Source of the DNA: an uncultured Kiritimatiellota bacterium
GTDB taxonomy: Bacteria; Verrucomicrobiota; Kiritimatiellia; RFP12; UBA1067
Assembly: GCA_934675625.1 (NCBI GenBank)
Contig: CAKURH010000131.1
Span: 1-6,814 of the forward strand
Length of the DNA stretch: 6,814 nt
Reading direction: 5' to 3'
Shown: piece by piece, positions 1 through 6,287 of the stretch
How the letters are laid out: each line of letters opens with the position of its first letter
Position numbering within the stretch: position 1 is the first letter of the stretch
Position numbers and translations under genes: made by a program
The notes under the pieces: model-generated
Seen by the model: only the letters and a program-made list of their open reading frames with translations
Databases searched by the model: none
What the model was told of the DNA's origin: nothing

Positions 1-76
1 TGCGGGAAATCCGCACGTCCGGTTTGATGAGGGGGAAGTCGCATCGGCGAAGCCGAGGCGTGGGTCTCTACTCTAC
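1..76 (+). mobile_element. 3' end of a group II intron (domains V and VI)
   Basis: The window opens inside a structure that matches the catalytic end of a bacterial group II intron. Positions 1-5 (TGCGG) pair with 11-15 (CCGCA) around a GAAAT loop and are followed by CGTCCGGTTT, the usual 3' strand of domain V; its 5' strand is cut off by the window edge. After the linker GAT (26-28), domain VI folds as 29-31 (GAG) with 71-73 (CTC), then 32-35 with 66-69 through G-C and G-U pairs, an internal loop, 40-42 with 58-60, and 44-48 with 52-56 around loop GAA. This leaves A70 as a single bulged adenosine, the expected lariat branch point. If the intron ends in AC at 76, A70 is the seventh base from the 3' end, where the family places it. 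The intron-encoded protein, if any, lies upstream and cannot be seen. The 3' boundary could shift by two bases, to 78. Confidence 0.8.
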
Positions 77-91
77 ACAACCAAGAAAAAC

Positions 92-1462
92 TTGACCTCA
101 ACGCCGTCACCTCCGCGTTCAGCGCACCCCGCCTATCGGCCCCTTTGGGCTGCTTCGCGGGGATATGCAGACAAGTCCTGTTCAGCACTTGGCGCAATTC
201 TGGGGATTTTGTCCTTGTGCGGGACGGCGTGGGCGGTCGACATCACGACCGACACGCGCATCGACGAGACGAACGTCGCTTCGACGCGGGACCTTTTCCT
301 GACGAACGCGGCGCTTTGGCAGACGCCGAAGGCGACCCCGGTCAAGTCCCTCTCGCGGGACGGCGTCCGGGCAATAATGATCGACGGCGAGCCCTGGCGA
401 GGTCGTCCGACCCGGTTCTTCGCCTACTACGGGCTGCCGTCGAACGCGACGGCGGCGGCGAAGGCCCCGGGGATCGTGCTTGTCCATGGCGGCGCAGGGA
501 CGGCCTACGACTCGTGGGTGCGCCTCTGGAACGCGCGCGGCTATGCGGCAATCGCGATGGACAACTGCGGCGGCGTGCCGCCGCGCGACCTCGCGATCGG
601 CCGCCTGTCGCATCGGGATTCTGGGCCGGACGGCTGGGGCGGCTTCGACAAGGTGAACGAGCCGCTGGCCGACCAGTGGCCGTACCATGCCGTCTCGACG
701 GTGGTGCGCGCGCACTCCTTTCTGCGGGCCCTGCCGGAGGTCGATGCGGCGCGCCTCGGCGTCACGGGCATCTCCTGGGGCGGCTACCTGACGGCCTGTG
801 TCGCGGGCGTCGACGGCCGCTTTGCCTTTGCGGTGCCGGTCTACGGGTGCGCGTTCCTGCTGGACCACTCGGTCTATACGTCGCGGATGCGGCGGCTTGG
901 CGCGGACGGGACGCGCTGGGACGCATTGTGGGACGCACGTAACTTCCTACCGTTCGCGAAGATGCCAGTCCTCTGGTGCACGGGCACGAACGACTCCTTC
1001 TTCCCGCTGGACTCGCTTCAGCGCGGCTGTGACCTTCTGCCGCAGCCGCCGTCGCTCTCGGTCAAGGTGCGGATGCCGCACGGGCATCCGCCGGCTGGCG
1101 ACCCGAAGGAGATTGCCGCGTTCGCGGATTCGGTCGTCTTTGGGCGTCCGCCGCTGCCGAAGGTGACGGCGGCCGAGATGCGGGACGGCTCGCTTGTCGT
1201 GTCGTGGCGCGCGGACGGCCGCAGGGTCGAGCAGACGTTCCTCGTTCGGACGTCCTCCCGTGACGGGAACTGGTCGAAGCGGGAGTTCGTCTCCGAACCG
1301 GTTGCGTTTTCGGGCGCGTCCCTGACGGTTGCCGTGCCGTCCGACTCGGAACTCTGGTACGTCAACCTCGTCACCGACGACGGCCTCGTCGTCTCCACGC
1401 GGCACTTCACGCGACGCGAAGCCAGAAATGAGTTTTGTTCAATGGAAGGAATGATGCCATGA
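92..1462 (+). CDS. Secreted alpha/beta hydrolase, acetylxylan esterase / prolyl-oligopeptidase type
   Basis: This is an exported alpha/beta-hydrolase, most likely an esterase acting on acylated polysaccharide; a peptidase role is less likely. Residues 1-31 are a long N-region, 32-43 are hydrophobic, and AWA at 46-48 is a good signal peptidase I site. Residues 49-62 (VDITTDTRIDETNV) match the start of the mature downstream beta-helix protein and look grafted on. The hydrolase core covers about 65-350: the oxyanion-type HGG at 132-134, the nucleophile elbow GISWGG with Ser228, the acid in TGTND (Asp301) and the histidine in MPHGHPP (His330 or His332). Residues 353-440 form a small beta-rich C-terminal domain. 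The 456-residue length is complete. The TTG start at 92 has no clear Shine-Dalgarno, and the frame stays open through the adjoining intron end, so the native start may lie in an upstream exon. The stop overlaps the next start (ATGA), implying coupled expression. Family assignment is firm; substrate is not. Confidence 0.85.
   Translation: MTSTPSPPRSAHPAYRPLWAASRGYADKSCSALGAILGILSLCGTAWAVDITTDTRIDETNVASTRDLFLTNAALWQTPKATPVKSLSRDGVRAIMIDGEPWRGRPTRFFAYYGLPSNATAAAKAPGIVLVHGGAGTAYDSWVRLWNARGYAAIAMDNCGGVPPRDLAIGRLSHRDSGPDGWGGFDKVNEPLADQWPYHAVSTVVRAHSFLRALPEVDAARLGVTGISWGGYLTACVAGVDGRFAFAVPVYGCAFLLDHSVYTSRMRRLGADGTRWDALWDARNFLPFAKMPVLWCTGTNDSFFPLDSLQRGCDLLPQPPSLSVKVRMPHGHPPAGDPKEIAAFADSVVFGRPPLPKVTAAEMRDGSLVVSWRADGRRVEQTFLVRTSSRDGNWSKREFVSEPVAFSGASLTVAVPSDSELWYVNLVTDDGLVVSTRHFTRREARNEFCSMEGMMP
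218..278 (+). repeat. Duplicated secretion-leader segment, copy 1
   Basis: This 61-base stretch of the hydrolase gene encodes the end of the signal peptide (LCGTAWA) and the first mature residues (VDITTDTRIDETNV). It aligns without gaps to 1582-1642 with 6 mismatches by my count. Similarity stops abruptly after the valine codon ending near 277: here the protein turns into an alpha/beta hydrolase, while the other copy turns into a beta-helix protein. The DNA-level match in otherwise unrelated genes points to recent copying or recombination of a leader cassette. Confidence 0.8.
1444..1450 (+). promoter_or_regulatory. Shine-Dalgarno site for the beta-helix gene
   Basis: GGAAGGA lies eight bases ahead of the ATG at 1459 and is the strongest ribosome-binding site seen in the window. 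It decides in favour of 1459 over the upstream in-frame TTG at 1435 and the downstream ATG at 1504. It sits inside the last codons of the hydrolase gene, as expected for a translationally coupled pair. Confidence 0.7.
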
Positions 1463-4194
1463 CACTGAAGAAAATGCTTGATCCTAACAAGCCGTCAGAC
1501 GCGATGGTTCACGCAGAGCCGCAGAGGTCGCAGCGCGCGAAACGTCTTGCTTCTGGCGTGGTTATGGCACTCGTCACCCTATGCGGTGCGGCGTGGGCGG
1601 TTGACATCACGACCGACACGCGCATTGACGAAGCGAACGTCGACGAGTATGCGAGCGAACCGATAGCCGTGGCGGCGGACGCGACGCTGACCATTGCGCT
1701 TGCGCCAGCGACCGCCGAACAGACTTTTTCGGGTGCCGTTTCGGGCGCGGGCAAGATTGTCGTCGCGAACACGGGCACGAAAGCCGTCATCTTCAGTGGG
1801 TCATTTGAGAAGTTTACCGGGAATCTGTCGGCCTCGGGAGATGTGCGTATCCGCAATCTCTGGTCGGCAATCATGCTGAACGGAAATATGTCGGGTGTCT
1901 CGGTTGAAGGCGCGGTCTCTCGGGAAATTACGTTTTTCGGACAGAATGTCTTTGGCGAGGATGGGGCGGCACTCAATCCCGGACATCAGTCGACACCGAG
2001 ATCGACGATCAATCTCAACGGCTTTGACCAGACGATCTCCCTTTTGACGTTCCTGGGCAGTGCGTATGTCGAAACCGATTCAAACTACAAAAAGCCGACC
2101 TATACGCTGAAAAGCGACACGTCCGCCACGTTGACGGTTCGTGACGGCTTCTGCTGGGCGACCGCAGGCGGCCCCCATCCGAAAGACCATTCGGGGCTCG
2201 TCCAGGTGAACGGCGCGCTTTCGCTCGTGTTCGCTGGCGCGGACGAGACCTCGTTCACGTTCCACGGGCCCTCGACGACGACCGGCGGCTTGACGGTGAA
2301 ATCGGGCGAGATCGTGTTGGCGGACGATGCGACGTTCAACAACCTCTCCGCGCTGACGGTCGCGGGCACGGGACGCATCGTGCTGGAGACGGCGGCGGTG
2401 AACGCGGCGAACCTGGCGATAGACATCGCGGACAGCGGCGCGGTGACGCTTTCGTCAGGGGACGTGTTTCGCGTGAAGACGCTGAAAGTCGACGGCGTGT
2501 CCGTCGCGCCGGACGAGTATTCCGCCGAGGCGATCACCGCGCTCACGGGCAACCGCCTCACGGGCGCGGCGGTCGAAGTCCTGGTGCGCGAGATCGGCGA
2601 GACGAAGACGTTCACGTGGATCGGCGGTGGCGCGGATGATAGCCTGACGACGGCGGCGAACTGGCGGGGCGGCATCGCGCCCGCGCTGACGGGCGGTGAC
2701 GAGATTCTCGTGTTTGCGTCCGGCACCTCGGCGACGGTTCCGGCAGGGGCGGACGTCTACGGCCTTGAACTCGTGACGGCGGGCGACTTCACCCTGCGCG
2801 GCGAAACGTTCCGCCTCGGTGCGGGCGGGATTACGTGCGGCGAGACGGAGGCGGCGCGCGTCTGCCAGTTCGAGGCCGTGCCGCGCACGGCGGGCGAGCA
2901 GACGTGGCGCATCCCGGCGAATACGATTGTCGAGCTCGCGGCCGGATGGGCGGGACATTCCGCCGTCACGCTCGAGCGCACGACGGGGACGGGCGACATC
3001 GTAAGATTCTCGTCCGACGAGACGCCGGCGTTTGCGGGCCGCCTGACTGTGCCGGGGGATACGGCAGGCGGCAACGTGCTTGTCCTGTCGGGACGCGGCG
3101 GCATCGGCGCGGCAGGTGCGCACGTCCAGCTGAACGGCAAGGCGGGTGTACGCGCGACGGCGGCCTGCGTGACGAACCGCGCGGCGATCACCTTCAACCA
3201 CGGCCCGGCGCTGAACCTCGCGCCGGTGGGCACGGAATTCGTGCAGCTCGGCGCGGTGACGAACCTTTCGGCAGGGAACTACGGTTCGGCTCTTGTCGTG
3301 AACGGAACATTGCGTGTCGGCGGTGGCTTGGGCGAGTCCGCCGCGCATCGGAATAATCCGAAAGCCTATGAATGGTGGATATGGCAATACAAGGTCACGA
3401 AAACGGGGACTCTTTGGATTGAGGGCGAACCGATCGATGTCGGGGCGTGCCCCTTCAGACTTCATGGCACGCCAGATGGTGTGGGTGAAGTGCATCTTTC
3501 CGCGCAGGGGAATGTGTATGGCGTGCTGGCGCTTGGCTACGGAATGAAAGCCGTCTGCGAAGGGGTTGATGTCCTGTCCGACGTGGGAGACCTGGGGTTC
3601 TACAGCGGACATGTCGGGTCGCTTAACCTCAATGGTTTTGACCAGACGGCGCGCGATGTGCTGGTTGTCGGAGCTACCGGATTTGAAGAGCAGCATCCCG
3701 GTTATTCGGCCATGTACGTGACGAGCGCGACGCCAGCCACGCTGAAGCTGACGGGTGCGGGGACGTATGCGCCGCACAACCTCAACTTCCGGGGCGAGGC
3801 GTCGCTCCACTATGCGGGCACGGGACGGCTGGCGCTGACGAACACGGCCTCGACGACAACCGGTTCGCTGACGGTGAGCGGTGGCGAGGTCGCCTTGCTT
3901 GCGGGCGCGACGTGGGCGAACTGCACGAACGTCGTCGTCTCCGGCACGGGCAGGCTGACGGTCGATGCGGGTGTCGCGGCGAAGGGCGCGTTTTCGCGTG
4001 AGGCGACGGTATCCGTTTCGGATGCGGGGACGATTGCGATTCCCGCCGGCGAGACGGTCGTGGTCAGGTATCTCTGGCGGGACGGCGAGCCGACGTTCAG
4101 CGGATTCTACCGGGAGGGCTTCGTGACGGGCGGCGGCACGCTCCGCGTCCGCAAGTCCTCGCGCAAGTCCGGCCTCCTTCTGCTCATCAAGTGA
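1459..4194 (+). CDS. Large exported beta-helix protein with autotransporter-type repeats, no barrel domain
   Basis: This 911-residue protein is probably secreted or surface-displayed and may bind or organise glycan; no catalytic motif is visible. Residues 1-47 form a long signal peptide (basic QRSQRAKR at 22-29, hydrophobic 31-42, cleavage after AWA at 47). The mature part is rich in G, T, V and A in short beta strands, typical of right-handed beta-helix passengers. Two related modules can be seen. One has INLNGFDQT at 184-192 and TTTGGLTVKSGE from 273; the other has LNLNGFDQT at 722-730 and TTTGSLTVSGGE from 799. Both TTTG motifs resemble the autotransporter-associated beta-strand repeat. 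Between them, W387 to about W402 carries a FTWIGGG...TTAANWRGG motif common in barrel-less repeat proteins of the Verrucomicrobiota/Lentisphaerota group. The end is RVRKSSRKSGLLLLIK, with no beta-barrel, PEP-CTERM or LPXTG signal, so the anchoring mode is unknown. The start is chosen by the SD at 1444-1450 and the ATGA overlap with the hydrolase. Confidence 0.85.
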   Translation: MTLKKMLDPNKPSDAMVHAEPQRSQRAKRLASGVVMALVTLCGAAWAVDITTDTRIDEANVDEYASEPIAVAADATLTIALAPATAEQTFSGAVSGAGKIVVANTGTKAVIFSGSFEKFTGNLSASGDVRIRNLWSAIMLNGNMSGVSVEGAVSREITFFGQNVFGEDGAALNPGHQSTPRSTINLNGFDQTISLLTFLGSAYVETDSNYKKPTYTLKSDTSATLTVRDGFCWATAGGPHPKDHSGLVQVNGALSLVFAGADETSFTFHGPSTTTGGLTVKSGEIVLADDATFNNLSALTVAGTGRIVLETAAVNAANLAIDIADSGAVTLSSGDVFRVKTLKVDGVSVAPDEYSAEAITALTGNRLTGAAVEVLVREIGETKTFTWIGGGADDSLTTAANWRGGIAPALTGGDEILVFASGTSATVPAGADVYGLELVTAGDFTLRGETFRLGAGGITCGETEAARVCQFEAVPRTAGEQTWRIPANTIVELAAGWAGHSAVTLERTTGTGDIVRFSSDETPAFAGRLTVPGDTAGGNVLVLSGRGGIGAAGAHVQLNGKAGVRATAACVTNRAAITFNHGPALNLAPVGTEFVQLGAVTNLSAGNYGSALVVNGTLRVGGGLGESAAHRNNPKAYEWWIWQYKVTKTGTLWIEGEPIDVGACPFRLHGTPDGVGEVHLSAQGNVYGVLALGYGMKAVCEGVDVLSDVGDLGFYSGHVGSLNLNGFDQTARDVLVVGATGFEEQHPGYSAMYVTSATPATLKLTGAGTYAPHNLNFRGEASLHYAGTGRLALTNTASTTTGSLTVSGGEVALLAGATWANCTNVVVSGTGRLTVDAGVAAKGAFSREATVSVSDAGTIAIPAGETVVVRYLWRDGEPTFSGFYREGFVTGGGTLRVRKSSRKSGLLLLIK
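1582..1642 (+). repeat. Duplicated secretion-leader segment, copy 2
   Basis: This is the second copy of the leader segment, encoding LCGAAWA and VDITTDTRIDEANV. It differs from 218-278 at 6 of 61 positions by my count. Four of the differences are amino-acid changing or clustered near the ends, and the central run through the DITTDTR codons is identical. Here the leader runs smoothly into the beta-strand text (EPIAVAADATLTIAL), which suggests that this gene, not the hydrolase, is the native context of the leader. Confidence 0.8.
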
Positions 4195-4332
4195 GAATTT
4201 GCGCACATGGGTGATCTGCGGGCGAGAATACTCTTGGCGACTGCGTCGCTGACCACGAAACGACGCGAGCCTTACGTCGATTGCACGAAAGCGCTTCGCG
4301 ATTCTTCTCGAACGGTCAATCTACGCAAGGGG

Positions 4333-4713
4333 TCAGTTTGCCCAGCGCTTGATGGTGACTTTGGGATACGAACCGAAGTTCACGAGCAGCCCGAGCCTGC
4401 ATTTCGTGAGCCTGAGGTAATTGCCGAGCTGAGCAAAGTGTTCAGACGTGATTGCCTCGACGGCCTTCAGCTCTACGATGATGGCGCCATAGCACCACAG
4501 GTCTGGGATGTAGGTCTTCTCGATGGGTTCTCCCTTATAGAAGATGCGAAGTTCCCTTTTTGCCTCGTATGGGATCTTCCACAAGGCCAGTTCGCGCTCC
4601 AGGCATTGCTGATAGACCTCTTCCCTGTAGCCGTTGCCGAGCGTCCTGTAGACCTCGTAGACGGCCCCCTGGATGGCATACACCTCGTCCTTGTAAAGCA
4701 AATCATCGCGCAT
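4333..4713 (-). CDS. GxxExxY protein (PD-(D/E)XK-like family)
   Basis: This is a small protein of 126 residues from the preferred start. It carries the family signature G-x-x-E-x-x-Y as GYREEVY at 28-34, preceded by the usual AIQGAVYEVYRTLGNG helix. A nuclease-like pattern follows: Asp71 in YIPDLW, then IIVELKAV with Glu81 and Lys83, which fits a D...ExK active site. The C-terminal LRLTKCRLGLLVNFG segment is also typical. Members are annotated as GxxExxY proteins and placed in the PD-(D/E)XK superfamily (PDDEXK_3); their biological role is not established. The frame extends nine codons upstream to an ATG at 4740, but family members begin near MRDDLLYKDEVYAI, so 4713 is chosen. It is the only minus-strand gene in the window, convergent with the beta-helix gene and divergent from the SGNH esterase, so it is transcribed separately. 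Length is normal and nothing looks broken. Confidence 0.88.
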   Translation of the reverse strand: MRDDLLYKDEVYAIQGAVYEVYRTLGNGYREEVYQQCLERELALWKIPYEAKRELRIFYKGEPIEKTYIPDLWCYGAIIVELKAVEAITSEHFAQLGNYLRLTKCRLGLLVNFGSYPKVTIKRWAN

Positions 4714-4719
4714 GGTGGT

Positions 4720-4725
4720 AGTATA
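4720..4725 (-). promoter_or_regulatory. Possible -10 box of the GxxExxY gene, predicting a leaderless mRNA
   Basis: On the minus strand TATACT (4725 to 4720) is followed by six bases (ACCACC) and then the ATG at 4713. That spacing would put the transcription start on or next to the A of the start codon, so the message would have almost no leader. This agrees with the lack of a Shine-Dalgarno before this ATG. No good -35 is seen at 16-18 bases. The -10 rests on motif resemblance only. Confidence 0.35.
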
Positions 4726-4740
4726 GCATATCCGCCGCAT

Positions 4741-5042
4741 TCAAGCGGGAGGCCGGCGTCAACGAAGCGTCGAGAAAAGAGCGAGAGCCTTTTCGTGGAT
4801 CGACGGACAGCCCGCCCGCTTTCGTGTCGCACCCCAGGTGCGCGTTCGTGCCGACGCGGCCGCGAAAACCCGAAGGGTGAGGACGCGGAAGCGATGCTGG
4901 GCGAAAACGAAGTTTTCGGCCCCAGCGGCGCTTCTGTGGACTCAATCGCGCAACGCGCGATTTCGCGGCGTCGTCGTTTCGTGTTCGCGCGTAGCGCCGT
5001 CACCGTTGGCAAGACGCTGTTTCCTCTCGCTGCTGTCAAACA
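4741..5042. other. Gene-free intergenic region with short hairpins
   Basis: No credible gene is seen in these 302 bases. The open frames here give arginine- and serine-rich nonsense, as GC-rich shadows do. Two compact inverted repeats are visible: CGCACC-CCA-GGTGCG at 4828-4842 (6-bp stem) and AATCGCGC-AAC-GCGCGATT at 4944-4962 (8-bp stem). Neither is followed by a T-run, so neither is a textbook terminator. The region must contain the start signals of the two divergent genes that flank it. Ahead of the SGNH esterase I see no strong -35/-10 pair and no Shine-Dalgarno. Confidence 0.55.
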
Positions 5043-6134
5043 ATGAGTAACCAAACCAAGATGAAAACAACATCGTTCAGTCTCCTCACATTGTCGTTGG
5101 CGTTTTTGCCCTGCCGGGCGGATATGGTCTTTCAGGACGTGCTTCTGCACAACGTGTCCGAGCTGGTCGCCGAGCCGGACGGCTTGCAGCGCTTCCGCCG
5201 CGTGCCGCAGGCGGTCGAGCCCGCGCTGAGCGCGCAGGGACGGCGCATGAACGCGGGCAGCACGGGCGTCGAGATCCGCTTCGTGCTGAAGGGCGAGAAG
5301 GCCGAGATCCGCCTCGGCGGTGCGACGGACGACGCCAACGCGACGTGCCTCGTCTACTACGGCGACTTCATCGCCGACTGGCCGGAAACCGAAAAGGTCG
5401 TCCGGGGCCGCGACACGACGCTGACGATCCGCCCGTCGCCGCGCAGGGACATCCTGCGGCGCGTCGCCCAGGAGCAGGGCTGCCGCTTCGATCCCGATGT
5501 CGTGCGCATCGTCCTGCCGCAGGCCGCGCTCGGCATCCGCCGCGTGTCGGGGGCCGTCGCGCCGCCGTCGCCGGAGCAGCTGCCGCGCAAGGTCTATCTC
5601 GCCTATGGGTCGTCCATCACGCACGGCAGCGTCGCGACGCGGCAGCCGATGACGTATGCGAGCCTCGTCGGCGCGCGGCTCGGCGCGGATGTGCGGAATC
5701 TCGGTTTCGCCGGCAGCTGCCGGCTGGAGCCGGAGATGGCCGACTACCTCGCGGCCCAGCCGTTCGACTACGCGACGATCGAGATGGGCATCAACATTCT
5801 CGGAAAGGATCCCGTCGAGTTCGAGCGGCGCGTGCGGTATCTGCTCGACAAGGTCACGGCGTCGCATCCGCAGGCGCTGATTCTTGGCATTGACGTCTTT
5901 CGGACGGTGGGAACGGAGCAGCACATGAAGGATGCGGTGCAGTATCGCGAGATTGTCGCGCGCGTCATCCGGGAACTGAATCGTCCCAACCTCGTGCATG
6001 TGGACGGACTGGCGGCGTTGCCGTCGCCGACGTTGCTGTCGGAGGGTTTTGTGCATCCGGCGCCCGAAGGGCACCAGGCCATCGCCGCGTATCTTGTAAA
6101 TGTGATGGCAAAGTATCGTGATAAACTCCGATGA
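5043..6134 (+). CDS. Secreted SGNH/GDSL-family esterase, probable carbohydrate deacetylase
   Basis: This 363-residue exported hydrolase probably removes acyl groups from sugars. The signal peptide is at 1-26 (hydrophobic 11-22, CRA at 24-26). Residues about 28-170 are a beta-rich N-terminal domain, as in two-domain carbohydrate esterases. The SGNH domain covers about 183-360. Block I is YGSSITHG with nucleophile Ser191, block II is NLGFAG with Gly221, block III is MGINIL with Asn251, and block V is FVHPAPEGH with His338. The acid normally three residues before the histidine is Gly335 here, with Glu334 one position further away, so the enzyme may use a Ser-His dyad, as known for some CE2 enzymes, or Glu334. 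The ATG at 5043 gives MSNQTKMKTT; an in-frame ATG at 5061 (MKTTSFSLL) would give a more ordinary signal peptide and is a real alternative. Neither has a good ribosome-binding site. The last codons and stop lie inside the inverted-repeat element that follows. Confidence 0.87.
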   Translation: MSNQTKMKTTSFSLLTLSLAFLPCRADMVFQDVLLHNVSELVAEPDGLQRFRRVPQAVEPALSAQGRRMNAGSTGVEIRFVLKGEKAEIRLGGATDDANATCLVYYGDFIADWPETEKVVRGRDTTLTIRPSPRRDILRRVAQEQGCRFDPDVVRIVLPQAALGIRRVSGAVAPPSPEQLPRKVYLAYGSSITHGSVATRQPMTYASLVGARLGADVRNLGFAGSCRLEPEMADYLAAQPFDYATIEMGINILGKDPVEFERRVRYLLDKVTASHPQALILGIDVFRTVGTEQHMKDAVQYREIVARVIRELNRPNLVHVDGLAALPSPTLLSEGFVHPAPEGHQAIAAYLVNVMAKYRDKLR

Positions 6135-6287
6135 TTGATGCTCTCGCTACCGCTCCGCAGACGACATCTGGCTTCGCAGAAGCCAGCCACAAGACAATCA
6201 CTTAGAGGGTCGTGAAGTGCGAATGTGCAACCTTGGGCAGAAACATTCTGCGGAGCGGTAGCGAGAGCTGCACGAATCGGAGTTATC
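6120..6287. repeat. 168-bp element with long terminal inverted repeats (MITE- or REP-like)
   Basis: An inner perfect 22-bp inverted repeat lies at 6140-6161 (starting GCTCTCGCTACC) and 6247-6268 (ending GGTAGCGAGAGC). An outer arm, GATAAACTCCGAT at 6120-6132, pairs with ATCGGAGTTATC at 6276-6287, with one extra base on the left. The 7-base spacers between outer and inner arms on the two sides are unrelated. The 85-base centre holds a further 7-bp hairpin, CTGGCTT/AAGCCAG at 6168-6174 and 6180-6186, and no gene. The left arm overlaps the last codons and the TGA of the SGNH esterase. It could be a non-autonomous mobile repeat, a REP/BIME-type extragenic element, or a large hairpin that separates esterase and GH97 transcription. 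No T-run follows and no clear target-site duplication is seen. Confidence 0.75.

Noticed and set aside
1435..1458. TTG at 1435 as the beta-helix gene start
   Set aside because: It has no ribosome-binding site, whereas the ATG at 1459 has AAGGA at good spacing and overlaps the upstream stop.
1575..1605. Lipoprotein lipobox at the cysteine in VTLCGA
   Set aside because: The residue before Cys is Leu rather than a small residue, and a good AWA signal peptidase I site follows directly; the same holds for SLCGT in the hydrolase.
2455..4206. Minus-strand open frame of 583 codons opposite the beta-helix gene
   Set aside because: The protein is dominated by arginine and has no recognisable domain; long antisense frames are expected in DNA of this GC content.
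4944..4962. 8-bp GC hairpin as a transcription terminator
   Set aside because: No T-run follows on either strand and no gene ends nearby, so a terminator call is not supported.
4778..5036. AGCGAGAG / CTCTCGCT inverted pair as a second copy of the inverted-repeat element
   Set aside because: Only eight bases match and the surrounding arm sequence does not resemble 6140-6161, so chance is likely.
4207..5046. Plus-strand open frame of 279 codons
   Set aside because: It runs antisense through the clear GxxExxY gene, has no family resemblance, and its second half is low-complexity arginine/serine text; it is a GC-rich shadow.
4473..6074. Minus-strand open frame of 533 codons opposite the SGNH gene
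   Set aside because: It overlaps two well-supported genes in other frames and is an arginine-rich mirror of the esterase codons.
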